DNA of 64,000 nt from Flexilinea sp. (lineage in GTDB: Bacteria; Chloroflexota; Anaerolineae; Anaerolineales; Anaerolineaceae): assembly GCA_026645735.1 (NCBI GenBank), contig JAPKMT010000007.1, positions 1 to 64,000 on the forward strand, written 5' to 3'. The position numbers were made by a program, and so were the translations under genes. The notes beneath the pieces were generated by a model, which was given only the letters and a program-made list of their open reading frames with translations, searched no databases and had not been told where the DNA came from. Below, in pieces: positions 44,053 through 53,326 of this stretch (positions are counted from its first letter, which is position 1; each line of letters begins with the position of its first letter).

Positions 44053-44925
44053 TCAATTTTTTGCAAAGGCATCCCGATTAAATAACAGCATACCCGACAA
44101 AATAACAGTTCCCCCGAGAATGGTGGAAAGATCCAAATTTTCTCCGGCAATCAATATTCCGGCAATGGCTGTACAAAGCGGAACAAAGAACATGTAGATT
44201 GTTGCCTGAGAGGTTTTTGGTGCAAGTGCAATTGCGTTCGTCCAGCAGACATATGCAATTGCACTGGGGATGATACCCAGTAACAGAATATTGAAGATTT
44301 GATCAGGCGGAGCAGCTTTCAGCTCGCGAAATGCCTGTTTTGAGAAAACAGACAACATCACCGTACCGATCAAAATACTATAAGCTGTAATCTGCAGGGC
44401 TGAATAGTTTTTGGTCAGCTTTTTTTGAAGTAAATTATAAATAGCCAGCATTATCGCGCAGGCAAGCAAGAGCAATACACCAGTGTTCGAAGAAAAACGA
44501 TCTCCAATTAACGTGAGAATCACAATACCGGCAAATTCCAGAAAAACTGCAACCCATTGGTAGGTCTTCAGTTTTTCTTTCAGGAGAATCCAGGCCAGTA
44601 TCGCAGTAAAAATCGGAGCTGTTGCAATAACGATACTGCTGGTAGCTGCAGTTACTTGCGACATTCCGATATTAAAAACAATCATGTACAATGAGAATCC
44701 TGTAGTAGCCGATGCCAGAAACCACAGAAAATCTTTTTTTTGCGGAGGTTTAACTTTTCCAACAATCAGAAAAACCGCCAGAATGATCGATGCGATGACA
44801 TATCGCAGGAATCCCACGGACATGGGAGAATAGTATTTCAAAGATAGTTTGGTATAAACATAAGCCAACGTCCAGCCAAGAATTGCTATAATTGCAAAGA
44901 GGTGATAATTGTTTTTTATCTTCAT
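44053..44925 (-). CDS. EamA-family (drug/metabolite) transporter
   Basis: This 290-aa protein has ten hydrophobic segments arranged as two EamA repeats (from AIIAILGWTLAYVYTKLSLKY, and again near GVLLLLACAIMLAIYNLLQKK). The PM..GFLRYVIA and AAT..SIVIATAPIFTAILAW segments fit the 10-TMS DMT group. It probably exports a small metabolite; the substrate is unknown. It converges with addA. Confidence 0.88.
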   Translation of the reverse strand: MKIKNNYHLFAIIAILGWTLAYVYTKLSLKYYSPMSVGFLRYVIASIILAVFLIVGKVKPPQKKDFLWFLASATTGFSLYMIVFNIGMSQVTAATSSIVIATAPIFTAILAWILLKEKLKTYQWVAVFLEFAGIVILTLIGDRFSSNTGVLLLLACAIMLAIYNLLQKKLTKNYSALQITAYSILIGTVMLSVFSKQAFRELKAAPPDQIFNILLLGIIPSAIAYVCWTNAIALAPKTSQATIYMFFVPLCTAIAGILIAGENLDLSTILGGTVILSGMLLFNRDAFAKN

Positions 44926-45027
44926 TATAAATCCTTAAAGACATAAGAGAGATGGGTATCCCGAAAAAAAGGGTGAGTCAAATTATAATCATCTTCATGA
45001 TCAGCGTTCGCTTGATCATGACGTGAA

Positions 45028-45116
45028 CATTATTTCGAAATTTGGAACAACCTTTCGAAAAAAGAGAGAAAGGTACGCTCTTGATTCGAAATGGCGATAT
45101 AAATTTCGAATTGCTG
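45028..45116. mobile_element. MITE-like element, composite ends
   Basis: CATTATTTCGAAATTTGGAA at the left and AATTTCGAATTGCTG at the right surround two further TTCGAA words and GAAAAAAGAGAGAAAGG. No long hairpin remains. It ends 58 nt before the arsR start. Confidence 0.6.
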
Positions 45117-45173
45117 TAACACCAACAATTGAACGAAAACGGAAATGAACAGAAGCTTCACCAGAAGGTAAAA

Positions 45174-45473
45174 ATGATTGAAGAGATTTATATTGAAAAA
45201 TCAAAAATACTAAAAGCAATCGCTGATCCTAAAAGACTGAAGATTATCACCATGCTTTCCGATGGTGAATTATGCGCCTGCAAGATTCTGGAAGAATTTC
45301 AGGTTACGCAACCCACACTCTCCCATGATATGAAAGTGCTTTGCGATGCGGGCGTTGTCCATGTGCGAAAAGAAGGAAAATGGATGCACTATTCATTGAA
45401 TACGGATTGTATCTATGATTTTAAGAATTATTTGAATTCAATCATCTGCTCCGATAATGAAAGTGAGTGCTAA
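45174..45473 (+). CDS. arsR: ArsR/SmtB-family metalloregulator
   Basis: This 99-aa winged-helix repressor has the helix-turn-helix region (EFQVTQPTLSHDMKVLCDAGVV). In helix alpha-3 the pair ELCACKIL provides the Cys residues used for As(III) sensing in classical ArsR. The wing is VRKEGKWMHYSLN. The ATG at 45174 is preceded by AGAAGG; a TTG at 45129 is a less likely start. It faces the minus-strand arsenic genes across a terminator and probably controls them. Confidence 0.9.
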   Translation: MIEEIYIEKSKILKAIADPKRLKIITMLSDGELCACKILEEFQVTQPTLSHDMKVLCDAGVVHVRKEGKWMHYSLNTDCIYDFKNYLNSIICSDNESEC

Positions 45474-45537
45474 TAAACGAATTGGTGGTCTATGATCATG
45501 AGTTCCTGCCCGATTAGCAGTGAGCCACGTAGAGGCG

Positions 45538-45582
45538 AGGCAATCCACCGTCATGTGAGAAAAGATTGCTTCGTCGGGTTGA
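45538..45582. repeat. Possible remnant of a REP-type palindrome
   Basis: The words GAGGCAATC and GATTGCTTCGTCGG form opposing arms. GATTGCTTCGTCGG recalls a widespread bacterial intergenic palindrome, here eroded. It lies between arsR and its terminator. Confidence 0.3.
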
Positions 45583-45608
45583 TTTATTTAAGTTTGAAGA
45601 GTAAAAAT

Positions 45609-45650
45609 AAAAAAGAGTCTGCTTCTTTTGATAGGGCAGACTCTTTTTTA
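45609..45650. terminator. Terminator between arsR and ACR3
   Basis: AAAAAGAGTCTGC/GCAGACTCTTTTTT with a 13-nt loop has A- and T-runs on the two sides, so it can act in both directions for the convergent arsR and ACR3 genes. Confidence 0.85.
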
Positions 45651-45716
45651 TTAAGGTTGATTTTTTATGGATTACTCTGATTGACAGCGTTGTCTCCTGA
45701 AACAATCTATTAAATG

Positions 45717-46775
45717 TTATCCAGCGATATGAAAGTATTTTCGCTTGAAATACAGAGCAGCATTTACCAGCCCGATCATGACCGGTACTTCGATCAATGG
45801 CCCGATTACTGCGGTAAATGCAACATCTGATGAGATCCCGAAAATCGCCACAGCCACCGCGATGGCCAGTTCAAAATTATTGCTGGCAGCAGTGAATGCC
45901 AGTGTTACGGACTGTTCATAATTGATTTTGTTTTTGTATGCCATGTAGAAACTGACAAAAAACATGACCGCGAAGTAAATCAGCAAAGGAATGGCGATAC
46001 GGATTACATCAATCGGATTGCGAATAATCTGTTCCCCCTTTGTGATAAACATAATGATAATCGTGTAAAGCAACGCGATCAGAGCAAGCGGCGAAATCTT
46101 AGGGATGAATACATTTTCATACCAGGGCTTCGATTTGGTACGGATCAAAACAAATCTGGACAGAAATCCAACTGCGAACGGAATACCGAGATAAATCAAC
46201 ACACTTTTTGCTACTTCCAGCATGGACACGTTGACGACCTGTCCTCCCCAGGACAATCCCAGCCATTTGGGCAGCAGTGTGACAAAAATATAGATATAGA
46301 CGGTATAAAGTAGAATCTGGAAAATGGAATTCAGGGCAACCAGCGCAGCACAGTACTCGTTGTCTCCCTTTGCCAGTGTATTCCAAACGATAACCATCGC
46401 AATACACCGTGCCAGACCGATGATGATTAAACCGATGGCAAATCCGGGTTTATCCCCAAGAAACAGGATAGCGAGAAAGAACATTAACAGCGGTCCGACG
46501 ATCCAGTTTTGAATCAGGGAAAGTTTAAACACCTGTTTGTTTTGTGCCACTTTGCCAATTTCTTCATACTTTACTTTGGCCAGCGGCGGGTACATCATAA
46601 CAATCAAGCCAATCGCAATCGGCCAGGAAATGGTTCCAGTGCTCATCCGACTGATGGAATCAGCCAATCGCGGAAATAAATACCCTGCAAGAACGCCAAT
46701 CGCCATAGCGATAAAAATCCATAATGTTAAAAACCGGTCAAGAAATGACAATTTACTCTGTTTTCCTTTTTCCAT
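45717..46775 (-). CDS. acr3: ACR3-family arsenite efflux permease
   Basis: This 352-aa membrane protein has about ten hydrophobic segments and is an ACR3-type As(III) exporter. It carries the conserved segment [20 protein letters not shown] with the functionally important Cys, the opening [22 protein letters not shown], and [18 protein letters not shown]. The ATG at 46775 has GGAGAG upstream; eight more residues are possible. It follows in the same direction as the redox and methyltransferase genes of the arsenic island. Confidence 0.93.
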   Translation of the reverse strand: MEKGKQSKLSFLDRFLTLWIFIAMAIGVLAGYLFPRLADSISRMSTGTISWPIAIGLIVMMYPPLAKVKYEEIGKVAQNKQVFKLSLIQNWIVGPLLMFFLAILFLGDKPGFAIGLIIIGLARCIAMVIVWNTLAKGDNEYCAALVALNSIFQILLYTVYIYIFVTLLPKWLGLSWGGQVVNVSMLEVAKSVLIYLGIPFAVGFLSRFVLIRTKSKPWYENVFIPKISPLALIALLYTIIIMFITKGEQIIRNPIDVIRIAIPLLIYFAVMFFVSFYMAYKNKINYEQSVTLAFTAASNNFELAIAVAVAIFGISSDVAFTAVIGPLIEVPVMIGLVNAALYFKRKYFHIAG

Positions 46776-46934
46776 AAATCTCTCCTCTTCAACACGCAAG
46801 ATAAAACCTTATCGCTCAGTATTCATGCGAAATTCTATCATTCATATAGAATATTATCAATCTATGAATATCCATTTTTAAACAGGATATGGATAATTCC
46901 TTTCAATTGAAACAGTCAGAATAAGTTGCGGATT

Positions 46935-47057
46935 CAGTGAATTAAAAAATGGGAAAGATTTCTCTTTGTTGTATCGATTTCGCATGGAGCGCAAATACAA
47001 CACAAAAACATATTTTCTTGCTCTATTCGAAAAATAAATCTGAATTTCGAATTGCGG
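46935..47057 (+). mobile_element. MITE-like palindromic element, diverged
   Basis: CAGTGAATTAAAAAATGGG at the left and TGAATTTCGAATTGCGG at the right flank an imperfect hairpin (TTTGTTGTATCGATTTCGC against GCGCAAATACAACACAAA). It lies between ACR3 and the CcdA-like gene. Confidence 0.65.
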
Positions 47058-47072
47058 GTCGACTGAGGTTTT

Positions 47073-47750
47073 TCAGGCAATCCACAGGAAGTAAATGCCG
47101 ACGCCGATCATAACAATCCCACCAACTTTTTCAACAATGCCGGACCAGCGTCCAAAAGCGCGAAACGTTTTCAGAAAACCGGTAAATGTTCCGGCCAGGA
47201 TAATAGGGATTCCTCTCCCGAGTGCATAGACGAACAATAAAATGGCTCCATAAAGCAATCCGCTTTTCTGCACCATCACATAGGTCAGAATGGCTCCAAG
47301 AACGGGTGTCGCACATTGCGATGAAACCAGCCCGGAGACCAGGCCAAGCAACAACGCTCCTGAGATACCTTTCTGCTGGATTTTTTCACGGATATTTCCA
47401 AATCTGGACGGGAAGGAGAGATGAAGGAGACCAAACATTTGAAAACCGATCAGGATACAGACAAATGCGACCAGATAATACCAGATACGGGAACTGCCGC
47501 CAATTAAACCCCCTACCAGGGCAGCGACAACACCCATCCCGGTAAAGGTTATAGCCAATCCCAGTGCAAAAAAAGTTGAAATCGTAAAGGATCGCAGGCG
47601 GGAAGAATCTTTGCTACCGCTGACAATTCCCATAATCAATGGAATCATCGCCACATTGCAAGGTTCAATCGATGTCACAACTCCGCCCAGAAAGACCAGG
47701 ATGTATCCCAGGATGGAGGTTGGCTTTAAAATGGATGGATCAATATTCAT
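47073..47750 (-). CDS. CcdA/DsbD-type thiol-disulfide membrane transporter
   Basis: This 225-aa, six-helix CcdA-like protein passes electrons from cytoplasmic thioredoxin across the membrane. The paired redox cysteines lie in the repeated helices: GGVVTSIEPCNVAMIPLIMG and LVSGLVSSQCATPVLGAIL, each with the family's Pro/Cys surroundings. It is encoded one base after the membrane-anchored thioredoxin-like gene, its probable partner. Such pairs occur in arsenic and mercury islands. Confidence 0.9.
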   Translation of the reverse strand: MNIDPSILKPTSILGYILVFLGGVVTSIEPCNVAMIPLIMGIVSGSKDSSRLRSFTISTFFALGLAITFTGMGVVAALVGGLIGGSSRIWYYLVAFVCILIGFQMFGLLHLSFPSRFGNIREKIQQKGISGALLLGLVSGLVSSQCATPVLGAILTYVMVQKSGLLYGAILLFVYALGRGIPIILAGTFTGFLKTFRAFGRWSGIVEKVGGIVMIGVGIYFLWIA

Positions 47751-47751
47751 A

Positions 47752-48276
47752 TCAATCCGTTTCGATCAATAACTGAAGTTGATTCTGAAATTGTTCAGCT
47801 TCCATAACACCTACTGCAAAACTGCCCTGACCGGTTTGATCGATAAAAACAAGCGTTGGAACAGCTTGGATATGGGCTCGTTTCATCAGTGAATTGTTTT
47901 GCGGATCAAAGACATCCACTTCAAGAAACTCAATTTTTCCTTCAAATTCAGGAAAAACCTGATCAACAATCCCTTCCATTTCGACACACGCTTCACAACT
48001 GTCAGAACGGAAGAACATAAAGATCGGTTTTCCTGCCTGTATCAGTCGATCATACCGTTCTTCTGTTGTTTCATTTGCAGGTAGTGTTTCTAATGCATCA
48101 GCATCTGATGAAGGAGTCAACGCAGCAGAAGTAACGGCTGCATCCGAAGCGGTTTTGCTGAGCAGTACATTTTTATTTTTCAGTAAATATACAACAACGA
48201 TCAAAAGCAGGATGCCGAGAATCAGCAGAATCGTACGGAATTTATTCTTTTTATTAGCGTTTTGGTCGGTGTCCAT
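47752..48276 (-). CDS. Membrane-anchored thioredoxin-like protein
   Basis: This 174-aa protein has one N-terminal membrane helix (FRTILLILGILLLIVVVYLL) and an extracytoplasmic thioredoxin fold. The active site is the CxxC in FFRSDSCEACVEME, and the cis-Pro is in IQAVPTLVFIDQTG. It would receive electrons from the CcdA-like protein encoded next to it. GGGGAG supports the start at 48276. Confidence 0.9.
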   Translation of the reverse strand: MDTDQNANKKNKFRTILLILGILLLIVVVYLLKNKNVLLSKTASDAAVTSAALTPSSDADALETLPANETTEERYDRLIQAGKPIFMFFRSDSCEACVEMEGIVDQVFPEFEGKIEFLEVDVFDPQNNSLMKRAHIQAVPTLVFIDQTGQGSFAVGVMEAEQFQNQLQLLIETD

Positions 48277-48474
48277 AATTCTCCCCTGTTTCAATTTCGA
48301 AATATTAATATATCAGAAAGCAGGAATAAAAAATCTGCAAGGCAAAGAATTCATACAATAACCTGCAATTCGAATTATTGACCGGCTTTTCGAATAACAA
48401 GAGACAAATTATTGTTCAATTAGCTGCACATTTCCAAAAAAATGGCAGATTATTCTTAGAAAGTAAGGCTGAGA

Positions 48475-48714
48475 TCAGACATTTTGCAGCCAGGTCTTGA
48501 TCTCATCCAGCGAAGGAATTCGTCCGGAACAAACCACCTTTTCGTTAATTACCAGGCCGGGTGTAGCCAGAATGTTGTAATCAAGAATCTGGTTGTAATC
48601 CGTAACCTTGACCACATCTGCCTGCATTTTCAACACATCAACAGCCTGACGCGCAAGTGCTTCCACGCGTTTACAGTTAGGACAACCGGAACCTAGAACT
48701 TTTATCGTTATCAT
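48475..48714 (-). CDS. Small redox-active thioredoxin-like protein
   Basis: This 79-aa glutaredoxin-sized thioredoxin-fold protein has the active site GSGCPNCKRVE near the N-terminus and the cis-Pro in LATPGLVINEKVV. Proteins of this type (redox-active disulfide protein 2) commonly sit beside ArsP/DUF318 permeases, as here. It may reduce As or metal substrates or regulate the permease; this is inferred from context. Confidence 0.9.
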   Translation of the reverse strand: MITIKVLGSGCPNCKRVEALARQAVDVLKMQADVVKVTDYNQILDYNILATPGLVINEKVVCSGRIPSLDEIKTWLQNV

Positions 48715-48789
48715 ATTTACCTCATTGAATTGATTATTTACTCAAATTTTTTCTAAAGAATGAGATGGTCTACTCCACCTGACAACTGC

Positions 48790-48833
48790 TATGATCTGAG
48801 CTGCTGTGTTTTATTGCAGCAGCTCAGATCATA
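48790..48833. terminator. Strong intercistronic hairpin
   Basis: A perfect 17-bp stem TATGATCTGAGCTGCTG/CAGCAGCTCAGATCATA with a 10-nt loop lies directly after the permease gene. There is no T-tract on either strand, so it may be a processing or stability element rather than a terminator. Confidence 0.6.
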
Positions 48834-48841
48834 AAGAGATC

Positions 48842-50323
48842 TTAATCCGAAGAAACCGATGCAGAACGGATCCTTTTTTTGTTACGGTGGTCAAACCAGA
48901 CGAGTAAACTGATCAGAGAAGCCAAAAAGATTGTAAGGATGATCAGGAGTAAAAACAGACTGGTTCCATCCACCCAGGCTCCATAAAGCAAACCAGCCAA
49001 GGTGCTGAATAACGCTACCCAGAAAACATACACCCAGGCCTTCAGCTTACCAATAATTGTCGCAGTAATCAAAATACTTTGCAAGCTCAATTCCGGGTCA
49101 GCCATCAGATAAGCCAGGAGCGGACCGCGATGCATTCCGAGCCCAAGGAACATATTGGCAATCGGCACTTCCACCAATGTCGGAAAATACATGAATACAC
49201 CGAAAATGACACCAGCCAGATTCCCAAGCAGTGTGTTGCTGCCGGCCAACGCTTCGATCCATTCCGGTCGTATTAAAACGCGGATGATACCAACTGTGAA
49301 AACGCCGATGATCAGCAACGGGAAGATTTGTTTCATGAAATGCCAGGATTCCCAAATAAAATCCCGCTGTTCGTCTTCACTCAGATGTTTGCGCAGAATC
49401 CATCCTAAAATCAACAGCGCCAAAAATTCAGCGAAAAATTTCCCCGTAAAAAGAATATCAAACCCGTTGGAATGCGGTCGAACACCCAGCGCTGCTGTGA
49501 GCAGTGTCAATCCAACCAGGATAAATGCAAACCAGGTCCATCGATTGAAGCCTTCATGGATTTTCTCAAATCCTTTCCAGGCGGATAACCCGATGAGGAT
49601 GAGTAAAACGATCAAAAACGCGCCCTGAGCCGTGATGCCTTCCTCACCCTTCGAAGCATCAAACGGTACTAATTGATACAGGAAATCCTGAAAGCGATCG
49701 ACTCCGGAAACTGGCAGGGTGATCTGAGCATAAGCATCCGTTAGCAGATTGACTTTTAGCGTTCCGGAAAGCAGTAAGGCTACTAAAATCAGCAAAAATG
49801 CCGCCACAATTTTTCGCATACCTTTATTTTGTTTTCCAGCAAATCCCTCATCCGCAGCTTTGTCATGGGCAACGTCAGAACGACTGAAAATTAACGCCAT
49901 GATCAACCCGATTCCAATTCCAAATGCGAGTGAGAGGAATAGTCGGGCAAAAGCCAGATCCGGACCAATAACGCCGCCAGTATACACCAATGCCAATATA
50001 TTCGCAGCCGGAGCAAAAAACAGGAAGGTAATGGCAGGACCAAGTCCGGCTCCTTTCTTATAAATACCGGCAAACAGGGGCACAATTGTGCAGGAACAAA
50101 CTGCCAGAACCGAACCAGCCAGCGCAGCAGCCGGATAAGATATAAATTTTGGCGTATTGCGGCCTAAAAAGCGTGTTACACTCTCTTTCGGGATCAGCGC
50201 AGTCATAGCGCCGGCAATAAAAAAAGCCGGAACCAGGCACAACAATACATGTGCTGCCAGGTAAGAAGCAAGGTTTCCCAGCCCTCCCTGAAGCAATTTC
50301 AATAAAAACGAAGTAATTTCCAT
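48842..50323 (-). CDS. ArsP/DUF318-family permease
   Basis: This 493-aa permease has about ten membrane segments. The first half has AVCSCTIVPLFAGIYKKGAG and FLFFAPAANILALVYTGGVIG, the core of the DUF318/ArsP family. The second half repeats the pattern (FGVFMYFPTLVEVPIANMFLG, GPLLAYLMADPELS). Family members export methylated trivalent arsenicals or act in metal handling. The neighbouring ArsM fusion supports an organoarsenical efflux role, which is inference. Confidence 0.85.
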   Translation of the reverse strand: MEITSFLLKLLQGGLGNLASYLAAHVLLCLVPAFFIAGAMTALIPKESVTRFLGRNTPKFISYPAAALAGSVLAVCSCTIVPLFAGIYKKGAGLGPAITFLFFAPAANILALVYTGGVIGPDLAFARLFLSLAFGIGIGLIMALIFSRSDVAHDKAADEGFAGKQNKGMRKIVAAFLLILVALLLSGTLKVNLLTDAYAQITLPVSGVDRFQDFLYQLVPFDASKGEEGITAQGAFLIVLLILIGLSAWKGFEKIHEGFNRWTWFAFILVGLTLLTAALGVRPHSNGFDILFTGKFFAEFLALLILGWILRKHLSEDEQRDFIWESWHFMKQIFPLLIIGVFTVGIIRVLIRPEWIEALAGSNTLLGNLAGVIFGVFMYFPTLVEVPIANMFLGLGMHRGPLLAYLMADPELSLQSILITATIIGKLKAWVYVFWVALFSTLAGLLYGAWVDGTSLFLLLIILTIFLASLISLLVWFDHRNKKRIRSASVSSD

Positions 50324-50347
50324 AAGAACACCTATAAGGTTTTTTCC

Positions 50348-50469
50348 TGTTATCCGAAATATGATATGAATTTCTTATTGTTCTTGTGGTTTTGCGCTTA
50401 GCGCAAAACCACAAGAACAATAATTCTCTTCCTTTATTCGAAAGTTCAATCCAAAATTAGAATTGCTAA
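50348..50469 (+). mobile_element. MITE-like palindromic element with perfect hairpin
   Basis: A perfect 23-bp-arm hairpin (50376-50398 against 50402-50424, loop TTA) is the longest perfect stem in the window. The left end TATCCGAAATATGAT and right end CCAAAATTAGAATTGCT are diverged terminal repeats. It separates the permease gene from the ArsM-fusion gene. Both arms have changed together (TTCTTGTGG/CCACAAGAA) relative to other copies. Confidence 0.75.
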
Positions 50470-50482
50470 ATCTTAATTTTTT

Positions 50483-51916
50483 TTACTGACAGCAGCAATT
50501 TTCCTGATTCACCGGTTTTACTGCTGAAACAATCACGGAATAAACATCTACATCCTCTACAAAACCCGCACTGGTGCTTCGGTTTGTTTTGATATCTGTG
50601 AAACCAGCTTGCCGAATCTGATCCAGATATTCGCTTTCCGGCAAGGCGCCGGATACACAACCGGACCAATTCGCTGCCTGAATATGAGCCGGCAGCGCCT
50701 TACTGCTGACCATATCACTGACTTCCAGCCGTCCATTTGGTTTTAAAACTCGAAAAGCCTCTTGAAAAACCTGTCCTTTATCATCACACAGATTGATCAC
50801 ACAGTTCGAAATGACCACATCAACTTGATCGTTTTCAAGAGGCAACGATTCTGCGTGTCCTAAGCGAAATTCAACGTTGGAATATCCATTTTTCTGAGCA
50901 GACGCCCTGGCTTTCTCCAGCATGGCAGGTGTCATATCAACACCAATCACCTTTCCTGACAGACCAACTTTTCGGGCAGCCAAGAAGGAGTCGATGCCTC
51001 CGCCTGATCCGATATCCAATACGACTTCACCGGGTTTCAACGATGCCATCGCCGTCGGATTTCCACATCCTAAAGACAATTCCTCAGATTCTTTTGGAAT
51101 TGCAGCTTTTTCTTCCTGGTTATAACCGGTAGAAAAGTTCACAGGGGATTGAAAGATATCCGAGTGCGCTGTGCAGCAGCATTGGTTTGAGGAAATCGAA
51201 TCACAACAACCCGTTGTTGTTTCAGCAATGACACGATAAGTATTCTTCACTTCTTTCTGTCTGGTTTGCCTTCGTGTTCCGGTTGCAATAAAGATACTGA
51301 TCTTCGCATTTCGATCCGATTCCTCTTTTGCTTCGCATTGAGATTGAGCGCAGCAATCCTGTCCGGTACAAGCAATTGTGACATTAACAAGGTCCGCTGC
51401 TTTCAACCAGTCATAAATCTGATTGCGTTGGAATCCCATCCAGACATCCGACATCTCATCTTTTAACCAGGTAAATGGATGAACATCCATATCCGTGATG
51501 ATGATCCTGCCGCCTGGTTTGAGTATGCGAACCATTTCCTGAATTGAAAGCAAAGGATCCATGCAGTGATGCAGGTACATGTTCGCAAAAACCACATCCA
51601 CAGCGGCATCCGGAAGCGGAATTTGTCTTCCATCCGCCTCATGATAATGAATATTTGGAAAAGAAGAGAGTTTCTTTTGAGCGATTTCAATCATAGACGG
51701 CGATTGGTCGACCAGATGAACTTCACGAACAAATGGAGCTATCCCGGCAGTCATAAAACCCGTTCCGCCACCAATATCCGCTGCTGCCATTTCAGGGCGC
51801 AGCCATGCCTTTGCAATCGATGCCTCTCGAACCGCTTCGCTAAAAAAAGCAGCCCGCATACTGTCCCATTCAGGGGCATTATCATTGAAATACTTCAAGG
51901 AAGACTCTGATGCCAT
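50483..51916 (-). CDS. Methyltransferase-ArsM fusion (arsenite methyltransferase)
   Basis: This 477-aa protein has two class I SAM methyltransferase domains. Domain 1 (about 1-215) has motif [18 protein letters not shown] and ends in a Cys-rich segment ([12 protein letters not shown]). The linker around 235-255 carries [12 protein letters not shown]. Domain 2 (about 265-477) is Ars[40 protein letters not shown] and [11 protein letters not shown] supply the As-binding cysteines. The tail ends CCCQ. It would methylate As(III), with the permease and ACR3 exporting products. The role of domain 1 is unknown. Confidence 0.88.
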   Translation of the reverse strand: MASESSLKYFNDNAPEWDSMRAAFFSEAVREASIAKAWLRPEMAAADIGGGTGFMTAGIAPFVREVHLVDQSPSMIEIAQKKLSSFPNIHYHEADGRQIPLPDAAVDVVFANMYLHHCMDPLLSIQEMVRILKPGGRIIITDMDVHPFTWLKDEMSDVWMGFQRNQIYDWLKAADLVNVTIACTGQDCCAQSQCEAKEESDRNAKISIFIATGTRRQTRQKEVKNTYRVIAETTTGCCDSISSNQCCCTAHSDIFQSPVNFSTGYNQEEKAAIPKESEELSLGCGNPTAMASLKPGEVVLDIGSGGGIDSFLAARKVGLSGKVIGVDMTPAMLEKARASAQKNGYSNVEFRLGHAESLPLENDQVDVVISNCVINLCDDKGQVFQEAFRVLKPNGRLEVSDMVSSKALPAHIQAANWSGCVSGALPESEYLDQIRQAGFTDIKTNRSTSAGFVEDVDVYSVIVSAVKPVNQENCCCQ

Positions 51917-52135
51917 GTTACTGCCATCCTTTACATATAGAATATTTTCAATATGTAAATATACAACTCACATCCAAAAAAGTCAATGTGAAATCCGGAA
52001 TTTTAATGAAATTCGATGACAAAACATCCATTCAAAAAATCGGAATGATAAATTGTTGCAGTGTTGGTTTTCAGCGCAAGATAAAGACCGTAGAACAATT
52101 GATAATCCACATCCTGTTTCGGAAAACGGATTATT

Positions 52136-53326
52136 TCAGGCTTTTTTCTTTTGAATCAGGAGTAGTGTTAACAGGAGCAGGATGATACCCATCAGCCCGA
52201 CAATGAATAAGACAACCGGTACTATCGAAATACCCATCCGATTAAAAAGAAAGGTCATCAGGAAAGGAATGGTCAGTACACCCATGCCGGAACCGGTCAT
52301 AAAGCGGCTGGCAACCGAACCGGTTACCGGAAACAGCGAACCGGCGAAGACCATCATCGTTGGATAAACGGTTGCCAGAAATAAGCCGAGGAGAACCGTG
52401 CCAATCCACAATGCTGCCGGATTTCCTCTGAAAAGCATCATGAAGGTCAAAACTAAGGCAGAACCACCAAAGTCACTGATCAGCAATGTTTTTGGTTTGA
52501 TTTTACGGGACAAAAAAACTGCAATCAGTCTGCCCAGTGTGAATGACCCCCAATAAACTGAATTCAGATACGCAGCCGAAATATCGGACATCATTTTGGA
52601 TTCACTGGCATAGGTGAAGATCCAATTTGAAAAGGTGATGGCAACCCCCGTGTATGTAAAGAATAACATCGCAAACAAGACGACAACCTGATTTTGCAGT
52701 TTTCGTCCGCTTTCTTCCACTTTTAAAGCAGGGATCACCGTCGGGCTTGGAAGCAGCAGAAATCCGACCATCGATGGGAGGAAGAAGGAAGCAATCACCC
52801 AATAGGTCATTTGCAGACTGTTGCTGGCGGTCATGAAGTGCGCAGTGATGAGCGGCGCAAACAGGCAGCCAACCCCAAACATAGAATGCAGGGCATTCAT
52901 ATAGGGAGGCAGATTGTCCTGAAACATCCGCATAATCAGGAGATTGCCGCCGATATCGATCAAACCTTCTACAAATCCCAATAAGGTTACAAAGGAAAGT
53001 GCAATCACAAAACTTCGGGCAAAAGGGATCATCAGCATTCCAAAAGACATGAATGCAATACTGATGGCCATGATGATATGCCCTTTGAATCGGTCAAACA
53101 ATCTCGATCCTACAATCGTTCCCGCTGTATATCCCAGTGCTTTGATCGCGATAAAGGTTGTCACTGCAGCCAGAGAGCTGCCTGTTGCAACCGAAATCTG
53201 TTTCATGGTCGGGCCTAAGGTGGCCGATTCAAGTCCAATCGCCAAAAAACTGAGCAGGTAAATAACGGCGTAGAAAATTCGATTTTTTTGGAGCTTCGAT
53301 TCCTGTATAACCGGTGTGTGAATCAT
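52136..53326 (-). CDS. MFS transporter (second tandem copy)
   Basis: This 396-aa major facilitator has about twelve membrane segments. It shares IYLLSFLAIGLESATLGPTMKQ and VYPTMMVFAGSLFPVTGSVASRFMTG with the gene upstream, so the pair arose by duplication. The layout recalls the FucP/BtpA-type sugar permeases. It starts by ATGA overlap with its paralogue's stop. The substrate is unknown; proximity to the arsenic island may be accidental. Confidence 0.85.
   Translation of the reverse strand: MIHTPVIQESKLQKNRIFYAVIYLLSFLAIGLESATLGPTMKQISVATGSSLAAVTTFIAIKALGYTAGTIVGSRLFDRFKGHIIMAISIAFMSFGMLMIPFARSFVIALSFVTLLGFVEGLIDIGGNLLIMRMFQDNLPPYMNALHSMFGVGCLFAPLITAHFMTASNSLQMTYWVIASFFLPSMVGFLLLPSPTVIPALKVEESGRKLQNQVVVLFAMLFFTYTGVAITFSNWIFTYASESKMMSDISAAYLNSVYWGSFTLGRLIAVFLSRKIKPKTLLISDFGGSALVLTFMMLFRGNPAALWIGTVLLGLFLATVYPTMMVFAGSLFPVTGSVASRFMTGSGMGVLTIPFLMTFLFNRMGISIVPVVLFIVGLMGIILLLLTLLLIQKKKA

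Noticed and set aside
49155-49628. 157-aa open frame on the plus strand
   Set aside because: Antisense to the ArsP/DUF318 permease gene, whose motifs are clear; no start signal.
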